This document shows, in pieces, positions 20,790 through 32,164 of a stretch of 64,000 nucleotides of DNA. Below the pieces are notes generated by a model that worked only from the letters and a program-made list of their open reading frames with translations, had not been told where the DNA came from and did not search any database. This stretch comes from Hofstenia miamia (taxonomy: Eukaryota > Xenacoelomorpha > Acoela). Every line of letters starts with the position of its first letter. Positions within the stretch are counted from its first letter, which is position 1. Both the position numbers and the translations under genes were made by a program. The DNA lies in contig SCFE01000009.1 of NCBI GenBank assembly GCA_004352715.1, positions 154,514 to 218,513 on the forward strand. The letters run 5' to 3'.

Positions 20790-23700
20790 TTAACTATTAA
20801 GCGCAGTCACAGAATCATCAACAATTTCATAATCGTCTTCGGAATTTAAAGGATTATTTTTTGATATATTTTCCCGGTCTGATTGTGGGGAGTCATCATC
20901 TGAAATCTTTTCTTTTTTTGAAGAGGAAGATTTTACTATTATACAAGAATATAACGGTTTAAAAGAGTCAAAGAAGCCAACATCTTCAAATAAATTCGGA
21001 AGCAGCCAAAAACGTTTTGAACCTCCTGATATAGCAAAGACAAACATGTATATTAGAAGTCGAACAATTGCCAATATTATAAGAGAACCTAACAAGATCA
21101 TTAGCGAATAGCTTGTAATGTACCAAACAACTGTCCGCATGGTTTCCGGCCACAGAGGGAAGAGGCAAATTGATATAGTTGCCAAAATTAGTGCAAATCC
21201 CACCAGCCACCGCCAAACTGAAGTGGGTTCAAAAACCCAAACATAATATTCTGAATCTTCATCGCAAAGCACTTGATCTGGATGTAACTCAAGGAGAACT
21301 TTTCGAGTGCTGAGTTTCTTTTTTTTCTGTTGGGTTTCATTTTCAGCAGTCTTTGTGGCATCTAGTTTCTTCGTTTTCTTACGAAGTTTAGCATCATCGC
21401 TTTTTTTCTAAAAGTGTATTCTTAGGCCACGGTTAGACTACGTGATTGGTAGCAAGAAAAGAAACAAAATTATCTTGGCGTTTCGACGTGATTTTGGTTC
21501 TTTTCATGTTACCAATCACGTAGTCTAACCGTGGCCTAAGCAAAGAAAAACAAAAATTTAATTACAAAATTAATAATTGAGGGTGGATGCACAATCTATC
21601 GTTTGTAAAATAGACATATAAGGTCGCTATAATTTTTTGCATGTCCACTTAATCTTTTCCACATATAGAAATGGCCAAATTAACGGATGTCCATCGCTTG
21701 CAATTACTTGAAATTAAGCGAAAAATGTCTACGCGATCAAACAGAAATGGATTTTAAAACTAGGTTAATGGATATCAGCACATAACAGAAAAACAAATAA
21801 TCATAAACAAATTGTAAACCAATGATGATAACAGAAAATATCAAATTTCAATTATATTGTTCAATTATTACAAGAGTATTTCAATCGTAATATAGATTTA
21901 CATAAAATTTAATAGGTAATAAGGTTTAGTTTAATGATAAATGAATAAAATAATATTCCCCATAAATACGGTAATTATATTTTTAAAATAATTCTGCAAT
22001 TATATTCAGCACATAACTAAGTTAATCAAAATTCTTAAAATAAAACATACAAGTAATCTGTTTTAATAAAAAATCTCAGTTTCATGCGTAATTACACTAG
22101 TATCCAGCGTTCACATGCACTATTGATTTTAGATATGCTGAAATTCTGAAAAACCACTGCAATATAAATGTTACAAGTGTGCTGTTAGCCGGTTAAACGA
22201 TTTCAAAAAAGTAGGTTTACGTTTTCATTAACCGGTTAACCGACAATATTCAAAATGTGAATATAACATTAAAAACGGAAGAGACACGTTGTATTCCGTG
22301 GTATAATTTCGGTATTTACAGATATATTGCATGCGGTGCATGTTGCGTGCATTTCTGCAGATTTTAATTCGTCTACATTGGCTTGATTTTGCGCTGAAAA
22401 ATTGTGTTTTGTTTGCTCTATAGTGTGTACAACTGTGTTTTGCTCTAAGCGGAGTATGATGGCATTTTACGAAGCTGGAATCTCAGAAGATTTGGATGAC
22501 GAAGAACACTCCTTTGGCTTGGTGGAAACTCAAAGAGTCTAGATTCACAACTTCGCAAGCCCTGAACCTCATTCTAGTCATTTTGGACTAATCTACTATC
22601 AGAAGAGAGAAAAGAATGTCTGTCAAAAAAGTACAGCAGAAGTTCTTCTCTTTTTACACAACAATTTATAAATTTACATGCTGTAAAAATTAAATTGTCA
22701 ATTAACCCGTTAATTTTGCATCGGTTATCCAGTCATGAAAAAAAATTAACCGCTCCAGGCTCTAAATATTTCAATGATTTTCACCCTAACAAACTGTATT
22801 GTATAAAAATTTAATTATTGCGAATTCCTGCTATAACTATAACGTAAAAGATAAATAAAATATGGGTTACCTACAATAAGTTTTCCACTAAATGACAATC
22901 AGGATACGGAGGCATGAAGCACTGTTAGATAAACGCTTAACTTAAATCGCATGAATTCACTATAGCGAATATACTAATCGCAATTAAGGTAGATCAGGGG
23001 TAAATATATTTCTGAATTTTGATTTATATACTAATAAAACCAGTAATATTGAAACACGTGTTATAAAAATTATTTATAAACAAATACATATTTTGAGCTC
23101 ATTATGTTTTCAAAATGGCCACCAACGTATCAAATTACCACAACACTTTCAAAACATAACTCAAAAATTGATCAAACTTTGTACACATGATTATTACAAC
23201 ATTGTCTAGTGATTAAAATAATACAAAACAGAGTGTTTTAGTTCCAATACTTCATTAGTCATATTTTTTTATTTTTTTGAGCCACTAATTCATAAGCATA
23301 TATCATGGCATTGCAACATCTATATTTAAAAATACAAAGTTTTAGGTACTAGAGCATAATTAGATCTACAAAAATACGAAATTTCATTAACATTAATTGA
23401 GATGTTAAGATATCATGATTTGAAACTGGGTGTGTATCATAAAAATACAATCCGAGAAATTCACAGTACAATGTTGAATAAAGCTTGGTATGATGACTCA
23501 TCTTGTTCAGCCGATCATGCTCAGCCCCGTGATTGGCTGATTCTAATAAGCCCAAAACACCCTGTAGTTTTTAGATTTTTTGAAAATTCCAATATGAAGG
23601 GGTGTTTTGGGGCTAAAGAAGTTGCTAGAGCTTCTTTGAATAATCTTTATTAAAATTGAAGAATTACTCATTTTCAGTATTATTTTTGAAAAATAATTAA

Positions 23701-26700
23701 TGCATTCTTAAAATGTATATATTGAAGTACTAAATAAGCTTAAAACATATATATGTATAAATATTATGATTGTTTACCCCTGATCTACCTTAATGCTAGA
23801 TGATAAAAATAGTAGAAATGCTTAACCGTAGACTAGGGCCTTGCGAGCACTCGAAATTCGAGTACCGAACTCGAGTCGAGGTCCAAATGCCCAACTCGAC
23901 ATTTATTTCAATTTCATCTATTTTTCTTCAATTTTTGTTGATAATGTCGAAGAATCCCAAAACACTTTCATAATTTATCTCACATTGTAAGTTAAGTAAT
24001 CAGTTTTGGTTTCTCTCATTTAGGCTAGCGTGTTGTATCTCGTCCCTACATTTATATAGGGTAGCATACTTATATATACAGTATGTCACAGAATTCACTG
24101 TCAATTTGACATACTGTATAATGAGTTTAAACGCTGCCAACTCGATTGCGTTTGTGTGTATTGTTTCAGCACGCTTTGATTGGCTGCCAAGTTGGTGAAT
24201 GACATTTGATGGCATTCGACAATCTCATTAATTCAGTTGGTGGCGATTCATTATGGCAGACCAGAGTGATTACACAATTGAATTCAGAATTATTGCCGCT
24301 TGTTGGTACCACGAATCCAATAAGTCTGCTGCAGATATTAAACGTGTGAGCTAACCTACGAGAAAGATTTGATGGCGAACTTCAGCAATTGCAGCGTGGC
24401 AAGAAAAGCTTTTTCAAACTGGTTCCATTATGAATAAGAAGCACACTGGTCGACCAAGCGAACGTGATGATAGACAAGATGAAATTGATCAATCAATTAT
24501 AAATGATCCAAAACAATCGATCAGGAGAAGATCAAACGATTTGAATATACCGAAAAGTAGTTTACACCGACCTAAGACGAGTGATCTGGGTTATAAAGCG
24601 TGGAANAGTCTGCTGCAGATATTAAACGTGTGAGCTAACCTACGAGAAAGATTTGATGGCGAACTTCAGCAATTGCAGCGTGGCAAGAAAAGCTTTTTCA
24701 AACTGGTTCCATTATGAATAAGAAGCACACTGGTCGACCAAGCGAACGTGATGAGAAGATCAAACGATTTGAATATACCGAAAAGTACTTTACACCGACC
24801 TAAGACGAGTGATCTGGGTTATAAAGCGTGGAAAGCTACCAAAGTGCAATTTCTGTTGGACGAGGATCACGTGAACAGAGTTGAATGTTGTCGGATAATA
24901 GCAAAGTATGACAATAATGTTAGAAGAGGTCGTTTATTTTTCACAAACGAATGTGCGTTATATTGTGAAGGCAGAGGTCACGTTACAAGATTGTTTCTGG
25001 TCGAAGCAGAACCCTCACATTTACGAACAAATTCGACAACACCCTCCGAAAGATATGGTGTGGGCTGCCATTTCTGGACGACATCTTATTGACCCTTTTT
25101 TCATAACCAGTGGGATCACTCAAGTTTTTTGTCCCAGCCCTACAGGTAAGACGCATACTTCAATCTGCGCATTTTCAAAAGGATGGGGCGCCAGTCCATA
25201 CTTCATTTGCCACCAGAGAATTCCTGAATGCGACATTCCAGGATCGCTGGGTTGGCAAATATGGCCCAACACCTTGGCCTCCCCGTAGTCCGGATCTCAC
25301 TTCGTGCGATAATGCACTATGGAGTATAATCAAGTCCAAGCTCAACGCACGAAATTTAAGAAGCGCTGATGAGCTGAAAGAAGGTATTCGAAAAGAATTC
25401 TTGCAGATTACTCTTAAGATGCTAGAAAAAATAAGCAAACGAACTTTTTCAAGATTTAAGAAGTGTATAGAACTGGACGGTCTTCAAGTGGAGCCATACT
25501 GATACTTTGTACATTTTAAGCTTATGTATATGTTATGTACTTCTTATAGGTCTTGTACTATGATATTATAAGTGTTTAAATCTGAAATTATAGCTTTCTA
25601 ACACATTTATGTATTCTTACATTCATTATATGTCGAATTGACAATGAATTCTGGGACATACTGTAGATTAGCTCAACGAGAATAATGTCTAAATATTATT
25701 GTAATTCGACTAATTTACAACTCGACTCGAACCTAAAAATTTAAGAGTGATTGATTTAAGTCAAGTTACAGGTAAAAGCTGTTAGTGAGCTATCGGGGCT
25801 TCGTGGCATCGGACCTAGGCGTTTGAAAATTTAGCAAAAATAAATTTTGAATTAGCTTCAAATTTCGATTTTAAAATTTATTGATATGAACTGAACATTT
25901 GATTTCAAAGCGCTATATTAAATTATAACTTTCAAATGTAAAAAAACAGACGTAAATCCATACGATAAATTGTAACGTTATTTTGAAAATCAAAGGAATC
26001 TATAAACATTCTGAATGCAATAAAACATGAAATAAATTGTTTGGATAAAACCAATGGTATAGAATACAGAATTTTTTGTGGATTTTGAAGATAGAGATAG
26101 AGAAGCCAATGTCCTCAGAAAGTTTTGGATGGGTATTTTTGACATTTTTAGGTGACGGGTTTTGCAATGCCCACTCCAAAAACATTTACAACTTACTCTA
26201 TGCAATACAATTTAAATATATTTAAGATAATTTGAAATTAAGGTTTGTAAGTGAAGCTTGAAACTTGAATTGAAATTTGAATGTGAAGTTTGGTGTAACA
26301 TTTGAAAATTTAGTTTTGAATTAAAACCCTTAACTATACAATTCATTATTCAACTACGCGAAGTGACTACAACCGCATTTAAAAACTTTGATTTGGACAG
26401 TACTAGTAAATCTCTATCCCAAGATTAAATGTATTTTCTAAATATTTGATGGTGAAACATGTATTTAAAATAGCAGTGCGCAATGTAAATTTTTAAGTCA
26501 TCGAAATTATATTAGCGTCTGATACAATGTGAATAAAAAAGAAATAACGGTTGCAGTATGAACAATAATAAATCTACAAAACAGTATTTCAAATGATACC
26601 ATCAAATAAACTATTCCTGTTTAGAATCAGCCTAATCTTTCAAGAATCGACACTTTTAAAAATGAACGAGTCATGCTCTATATTGAATCAGTTTTCTTGT

Positions 26701-27303
26701 GATATGTAAACAATAGAAGAAAAACTGAATTTTTTTACCGTCCTATACATGTTAAAAAACGGTAAAATGGGTAATTGCCTGTGAAAATGAATGTCACAGG
26801 TTGGGAATATAAATCAAATATTTTGTTGTCTTAAAAAATAATTAGAACAAATCTCGATTTCTCGATCTCGAGGTTCTGTCAAAATATCAAATTTGACATG
26901 CTTTCGCGAAAACATTATAAAAAATGTAAAAGTATCTTGGATTTACCTCTTCGTCGTCGTCAGATGTTGTTTTGGACTTTCTTGGTTTCAGACGCTTGAC
27001 ATGCCGTGTAACACGGTGAAATACATTTTTCGACAGCAGTTCGTCACAGTAATCTATACATTGACGACGAGAGGAAAATAAAGCATCTGACAAATTTTTA
27101 TCTTCTGCTGAAAACCAATGTGATTCTGCTAAAGTATTTACAATTTTATAACCTGAAAAATAACGCGCTTCGTTGCCATACATCGTCGCTTTCTTCGACT
27201 GCACATTGTGATATAAATACGTGGCAATTCGCTTTTCTTCTTTGGTAATTTGATCCGAGTCACTATTGGACCTAGCAGAAGATTTTGATCTACCTTTAGG
27301 CAT
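20790..27303 (-). CDS. SEC62: Translocation protein SEC62, complete, two exons
   Basis: SEC62 is the ER-membrane subunit that works with SEC61 and SEC63 in post-translational protein import. Exon 1: 27303-26947 (119 codons, donor GAAGAG|GTAAAT). Exon 2: 21407-20790 (205 codons plus stop), acceptor CTTTTAG|AAAAAAAGC, phase 0. The product is about 324 residues. Exon 1 has the conserved cytosolic domain (TKEEKRIATYLYHN, ARYFSGYKIVNTL, FSSRRQCIDYCDELL, VFHRV). Exon 2 gives a Lys-rich linker, then HPDQVLCDEDSEYYVWVFEP, two membrane segments around ICLFPLWPETMR, then GGSKRFWLLPNLFEDVGFFD and an acidic tail. The length is near family norms (human 399). The ~5.5 kb intron is full of transposons. Confidence 0.93.
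21421..21540. mobile_element. 120 bp near-palindromic MITE beside SEC62 acceptor
   Basis: 31 bp perfect inverted arms: left 21421-21451 starting CTTAGGCCACGGTTAGAC, right 21510-21540. The pairing continues imperfectly inward (AAAAGAAACAAAAT against AAAAGAACCAAAAT), leaving a loop of about 20 nt. It begins 13 nt upstream of the SEC62 exon 2 acceptor (gene on minus strand). No clear target duplication was seen. Confidence 0.85.
22180..22770. mobile_element. Non-autonomous hAT-like element
   Basis: The ends carry inverted GGTTAA/TTAACC-rich motifs: GTGCTGTTAGCCGGTTAAACG near 22178 and TTAACCGCTCCAGGCTCTA near 22747. Inside, around 22500-22670, broken frames give WWKLKESRFTTSQAL and AEVLLFLHNNL, resembling the hAT C-terminal dimerisation domain. 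It lies in the SEC62 intron. Boundaries are approximate. Confidence 0.5.
22988..23789. mobile_element. 802 bp TIR element flanked by TTAA
   Basis: A perfect 17 bp inverted repeat GGTAGATCAGGGGTAAA (22988-23004; inverse 23773-23789) is bounded on both sides by TTAA (22984-22987 and 23790-23793). TTAA is the piggyBac-type target. No transposase is recognisable inside; open frames up to 83 codons show no family. It is probably a non-autonomous element within the SEC62 intron. Confidence 0.75.
24079..25663 (+). mobile_element. Mariner-like transposon (DD41D-type), degenerate
   Basis: Inverted ends start CAGTATGTC[A/C]CAGAATTCA and match over about 35 bp with few differences (left 24079, right ends at 25663), each flanked by TA. 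The left end is itself palindromic (GACATACTGTA at 24108). Length is about 1.59 kb. The transposase gene inside is broken, and an N at 24606 joins two partly overlapping alleles. The element sits in the SEC62 intron. Confidence 0.85.
24253..25502 (+). pseudogene. Mariner-like transposase pseudogene
   Basis: It starts MADQSDYTIEFRIIAACWYH but soon meets a stop. Later frames give HTGRPSERDD, LNIPKSTLHRPKTSDLGYK (helix-turn-helix), FFTNECALYC (first catalytic D replaced by N), NPHIYEQIRQHPPKDMVWA, QKDGAPVHTS (second D) and WPPRSPDLTSCDNALWSIIK (third D). Spacing between the second and third D is 41 residues. Several frameshifts and the changed first aspartate indicate it is inactive. Confidence 0.8.
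25700..26946 (-). other. SEC62: SEC62 intron, no clear element
   Basis: AT-rich. Around 26250-26320 a loose GAA/TTT-rich pattern repeats (AATTTGAA variants), and CTCGACTCGAA-type sequence near 25720 resembles that near 23860 on the other side of the mariner element. Nothing coding was recognised. Confidence 0.4.
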
Positions 27304-27780
27304 CTAAAGAAAAAATATATTCGTTAAAATTGTTTCGGCCAAAATACATTAAAACGAAAAAATCGACAATAAGCTAAAATATGTATTAACACAAATTTCA
27401 AATAAATTAATTTAAAAAACTAATTTTTCTATATGGCAACCATTTAACTCAATCCCATTTGTTTCTTGTTCAAGAAGATTTCTTTTGCCGTTTGCGAACC
27501 ATCCTTGCGGTGCACCCAAGATCCAAATTGGAATGGAGTACAACGCCTAAGCAAAGCCCTCGAATATACGCCCATGAAAAATATTATTGATATGTGCAAA
27601 AGAGGTTGTAAACGCTGGTAGGAACGTTTGGGCTGTGGAAGGATATGGAAGCAGTTTCATTCGCTAATAGTAGCTATCATTTTCCGAGATTTGTGAGATT
27701 ACACATTACCCTGCTGCAACAAAACTCGAGGATGAAGTATTCTTGGATGCTTCTTCAGCTACTGCTGTAAACGTTCAAGT
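27304..27780. other. Upstream of SEC62; unassigned
   Basis: The SEC62 ATG is immediately preceded by TTTTTTCTTTAG, a good splice acceptor, so a non-coding first exon or trans-spliced leader is likely. The segment 27470-27780 is GC-richer and looks like old coding sequence, but I could not assign it. Confidence 0.4.
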
Positions 27781-27809
27781 TCGCAATCTAATTATCGGAC
27801 TTCACTAGA

Positions 27810-28200
27810 TCAGATAAAAATTATCCCGTCACAATTCCAAAAAACGTTCACCATAAATTTGCCAATGAGTGAAACCTCATTGACTTTTAAAGGAGGCTCT
27901 TCATCAGCTTCAACCCACAGTTTTGACTTTCTCTTTCGAGTGTGAATTACAGCGTGAAATATCAGTTTTGTCAACAATAACAAATCGCCGCCAAACACCC
28001 TCCCCTTAGACTTCTAGGGGGATGGAAATACTTGACATTGCCGCCGCATTCGCTCATTTCTTTGTTCTGTCTCTAATAGTCTAATCATACAATTGGCACA
28101 AACCTTCCGTATGTCGATTTCATTGTGAAGAATGTGTTCACAAGTTGTCAACATCCTTAGGAATGTACCAAGTGGTTGCTTGTCGACCCTCGTCAAGTAT
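27810..28200 (-). pseudogene. Mariner transposase fragment
   Basis: 28014-28196 reads HNEIDIRKVCANCMIRLLETEQ, resembling the mariner linker (H..L..RKV.A.W.PR.L). 27810-27998 reads HTRKRKSKLWVEADEEPP and GKFMVNVFWNCDGIIFI, resembling the block after the first catalytic Asp (GK.M..VFWD..G..). The catalytic residues are lost and the frames are broken. Confidence 0.55.
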
Positions 28201-28329
28201 GGCCTGAACAGTTGCTATGGAGTTGTCAGAAATTATCTGCATTTCTCTCGCCTCCCTTTGAAGCTGCTGCAGCTAACTGGAAACAGCGAGTCAGAATCAC
28301 TAAAACTAATAAATACTGAACAAAAATAA

Positions 28330-29335
28330 TAAATGCCCTTAATTGAAGTAAGGTTGCCAAATCGTAAATGCGGGCCAGGAAGCGTAATTGTATTAACCAT
28401 GTTTCATTTGATCACCAAAAACTCATCAAAGCTCCCTGTGAATTTGACTGCCACTCCAGCCTTTCTTTCACAGAAAGAAGACTATAGACCGTTGTTATTC
28501 AAGTCATTTTGATGTAAACAAATTTTATTCCTCAAAGAGCTGTTTTGCAAGTATGCTTGCTAGAACTTAGAGATACTAACACTGACTCACATTGCAATAC
28601 GCACACATCAACTTTCAACTAAGAAAATAAAGCAGTATCTTAGGACCTGTCAAACTTCCCTCGTATATGACTGGAAAATCAAATTATGAAAAAGAAATTG
28701 CACCCAATAAAATTTATTATATTATATATTGTATTTTAATTGACTACACCGAAACAAGCGATCATCAGGAGGATAAAATCATGGAATATATAAAATTGTA
28801 TTTTAACCTGACACAGCATAGAATTATGAGATGAACAAGAACATATTTCGATAACTTTTCTGATGAATTAAAAGAATTAATCTTAAGTTCAGTGATGAGT
28901 CAAAATTTATGACGAAGCAAAATATCATAATGGGTTCTGATTAGAAATGAATCTCTTCATAATTACAAAAGCACAACTCTAAACTAATACACATTTCTTA
29001 GATAATTCTGTGAGAATAGTATTCATAAAATGGAAGGTTTCAAACATAAGACCACTGCAAGATTATGCACTGATAGAATCTAAAGAGGTAGAAATAAAGA
29101 TTTATATTTATTATTGCTTAATTGAAGTAAGGATTATTTTACCCAACTTCGGCAGCAATTATTTTATTAGAACTGCATTTTATGTTTGATATATTTGCAC
29201 AATGCAAAGAAATCCGATCGAATTTATAATGGCTCATTACCAAATAAGTGATGACGAAAAAATACTCGAAAATTTATTTTTGAAGCTAGAAACTAACGGA
29301 TATTCTTTAGTATTTTTCAACTAAAGTTCCATGAA
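28330..29335. other. Intergenic, nothing recognised
   Basis: AT-rich sequence without long frames, repeats or RNA-like structure that I can support. Confidence 0.4.
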
Positions 29336-29337
29336 AT

Positions 29338-29865
29338 GTCTTAACCCTACATATTTCTACTAGAAGTGAGGAGGGCGGATTCAGCGCCCCCTAACATACT
29401 CTATTTAAATCTATAACCGCTTAAAAGTGTTACCTGAAATTTCGAAAATTTCCCATATTTTTATGTGGAGTATGACCAAGTTTTTATTTTTTTTCAAAAT
29501 TTTAAGGTATTTGGATCAGTACTGTCATCCTCAGTAGTTGGTGGCTTGAAAGAATTGAAAATTTTTTTTTCGAATATATGTAATGTTATATACTATTTTT
29601 TTGCAAATTCTATATTGAATGGTCGTATATTACAAAACTAATGCGCAAATTTATGTGTGGCACGCTATATTTAGTCAATAAGAAATTCCAATTAGATCTG
29701 AAATAATTCGGACGTTATCAAAATATACCATGCTACCATTTTGTTCAAAACACAATGAATGTTTGTGAAATTTCAAGTTCATAGCATTTTTTTTTCAAAA
29801 GTTATAGGGTGAAATCCGCCCACCAGTGTTGAGGAGCCCCAAAAGCCCAGTAGAGCAATAAGGAT
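29338..29865. mobile_element. Possible TTAA-type inverted-repeat element
   Basis: TTAACCCTACATATTTCTAC at 29338 is followed by GGGCGGATTCAGCGCCCCC. Near 29815 the inverse TGAAATCCGCCCACC occurs, preceded by TTATAGGG. The pattern fits a decayed piggyBac-type MITE, but the outer right end does not match well. Confidence 0.3.
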
Positions 29866-30179
29866 AATATTCGAAACTGCAGGTTTATAATTTCTTAATA
29901 ATTTTTTTCGATATACTTCGAAACCATAACACAAAATTCCCTCTAAACAAAACGCCACTATATATTTTGAAAATCTACAAAGCGTCGCTATCTGGGTAAA
30001 TAACTGTACAAAGTAAAGCAATGCCTTGCAATAAAGGGGTGCAAAAAAATATATATAAATGCCAAAAATCTTTCATTTAGGCCTGTATGAGAAAATTATA
30101 CAAAAATTTAAATTATCAAAATTGTTTGATAAAATTCTTAAGCCGTTCTTTCCAGGAAGTGCAATTCAGTAAATACTTC

Positions 30180-31300
30180 TGATTTCTTAGAAAAACAAAA
30201 GACTGCTTTCAAGATCAATAACAAAAAAACACAAATTATGGCTAGTTTTGATGCTAAATCGTTATTCACGAACATACATGTTGAAAAAACAATTAATCAT
30301 ATGCTTGATCTAATTCCTGAAGATCAAATTATTTGTTCATATGAAACTGTAAGACGTTTACTCAGATTAGCGTGCTTAAACGTTAAATTCATGGTTCAAT
30401 AATAATGTATTTGAACAAATTGACGGAATAGTAATGGATTCACCGTTGGGTTTAACAATGGCTGCATTTACCATGAACTTGATTGAATATAAATTTGAAT
30501 CACTAAGCAATCCAAAGCCATTAATATACTTAAGGTATGTCGATGACATTTTTATACTATTTGAAAATGAGTCAGAAATTGACAGTTTACAGTTACCAAA
30601 TAAAAGAACTAAAATTTACTGTCGAAATAGAAAAAGATCAAACTTTAAATTTCTTGGATGTATCAATTAATAAAACAGAAAGATCCTTTGCAACAAAGCT
30701 GTATGTAAAACTAGCGAATACAGGATTGTATATTTCTAATGAATCGCAAAGTGATATAAAACATAAGAGAAATACAATGAAATGTTTAATCGAAAGAGCA
30801 AACCAAGCGTCTTCAAATTATAACACTTTACTGAAGCAATTAACCGGCTTTCGAAAATTATGGATATCATCACAGACTAATTAAAAGACATGTAGATGAG
30901 GAAATTTTATTAAGGAACATAAATAACAAGAAGGCTAAATCAAATAAAGAAACAAATTTAAAGCAAGTATATTGGAAACTTCCATTCATGAATGACAAAG
31001 TTAAAGTGTTCAAATCAAGAATAAAGAATTTAAATTTAAAGTTAAATAAATCGATAATAACATCAATATTAACATCATTACAAACTCAAAATATTTTAAA
31101 GTTGCTGTCCTCACTTTTTTTTACAAATATACTTGTAAAGATTGTTAACAATCTTACATCGGAGAGACACAAGAATTCATGAACATCTATCAGGACATTT
31201 TAAAATATTACTAAAAACTAACTATCTATTAATTGCAGAATCATTATACACCAAGAAAAAATCAAATCGAACTTAATGAACAAACAAAAAAATTATTATA
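30180..31300 (+). mobile_element. Penelope-like element with GIY-YIG remnant
   Basis: The frames read MASFDAKSLFTNIHVEKTI, MDSPLGLTMAAFTMN and YLRYVDDIFILFENES, then NFLDVSINKTERSF and TGLYISNESQSD: the ordered motifs of a Penelope-like RT, with YVDD intact. Downstream, near 31130-31200, broken frames give SYIGET, the GIY-YIG endonuclease core. Frameshifts occur at about 30400 and 30590. A (TA)n tract and a 151-N gap follow. Confidence 0.75.
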
Positions 31301-31324
31301 ACATCAATATTTTTTTAGAGTATG

Positions 31325-31359
<35 letters not shown>

Positions 31360-31363
31360 CTTA

Positions 31364-31514
31364 NNNNNNNNNNNNNNNNNNNNNNNNNNNNNNNNNNNNN
31401 NNNNNNNNNNNNNNNNNNNNNNNNNNNNNNNNNNNNNNNNNNNNNNNNNNNNNNNNNNNNNNNNNNNNNNNNNNNNNNNNNNNNNNNNNNNNNNNNNNNN
31501 NNNNNNNNNNNNNN
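31364..31514. other. Assembly gap, 151 N, inside (TA)n
   Basis: The N run is flanked on both sides by (TA)n and by similar TATATAATCTTA text, so it probably represents an unresolved TA repeat at the Penelope 3' end. Confidence 0.9.
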
Positions 31515-31583
31515 TATATATATATATATATATATATAATCTTAAGTGTAGTTAATTGTAAATATTTTGTCTTCCAAATTTGT

Positions 31584-31612
31584 TTGATAAAGATTTTAAA
31601 TCGAAACCGGTC
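31584..31612 (+). ncRNA. Hammerhead-ribozyme-like motif at Penelope 3' end (degenerate)
   Basis: Pattern: TTGATAA, stem II GATT-TTA-AATC, then GAAACCGGTC with the expected cleavage after C at 31612. The GAAAC..GTC half is canonical, with a very short helix III. The conserved CUGANGA box has C3 changed to T and G8 changed to A, which keeps a possible pair but is probably inactive. (TA)n follows at 31616. Penelope-like elements are known to carry hammerhead motifs. Confidence 0.5.
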
Positions 31613-31710
31613 GGATATATATATATATATATATAAATGTATATTTGAAACTATTTCTACTGAGCCATTTCATATTTGAAATTATAATAAAATTATAAAC
31701 ACATATATTA

Positions 31711-31743
31711 GACCGCTTTCGATAGATAGTCTATCTTCGTCAA
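31711..31743 (-). ncRNA. Hammerhead-ribozyme-like motif (minus-strand Penelope)
   Basis: On the minus strand: TTGACGA, stem II AGATA-GAC-TATCT, then GAAAGCGGTC, cleavage expected after C (31711), followed by TAATATATGTG. Only C3 of the CUGANGA box deviates (T). It lies downstream of the minus-strand GIY-YIG fragment at 31813-32004. Confidence 0.5.
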
Positions 31744-31812
31744 TAAAATGGTGGTAATACTTAAAATTAAGTTTAATGTTTAGATGCATTATATTAAAAT
31801 AATTTGGAGATG

Positions 31813-32030
31813 TTAAGTTCTTTTTGTCAATTTAATAGTTTCTCCTATTTTCGCAAATTTTGTTTTCATTATAATTTTAAAGCTTTCATTTTTCTTTTGA
31901 AATATTTCTGAGCTTAGGTGGCCTTCCCAATGTCTTTTGGTCTCACCGATGTATGAGGCATCACACTCATTACACTGATATTTGTATACGACTGATGATT
32001 TCAAACAAGGTATAATATACGTGTTTATAA
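31813..32030 (-). pseudogene. Penelope GIY-YIG endonuclease fragment
   Basis: SVVYKYQCNECDASYIGETK then RHWEGHLSSE shows the Penelope-type GIY-YIG endonuclease: a Cys pair (CNEC) preceding SYIGET and a downstream Arg/His block. The RT part is missing upstream, where (TA)n begins near 32045. Its 3' side carries the hammerhead-like motif above. Confidence 0.7.
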
Positions 32031-32164
32031 TTTTATTTTAATTTAAAATATATATATAATGAGGTATTAGTATATATATATATATAAATATATATACATA
32101 TATATATATAAATCAGAAAAATCACTTTTTGATAAATAGGATTTAGTGCACATGCTGAAATTAT

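Noticed and set aside
20986-21216. 76-codon frame inside SEC62 exon 2
   Set aside because: Shadow in another frame of the SEC62 membrane region.
23349-23653. Overlapping 68- and 83-codon frames in the 802 bp TIR element
   Set aside because: No similarity to a transposase or other family, and codon composition matches random AT-rich DNA.
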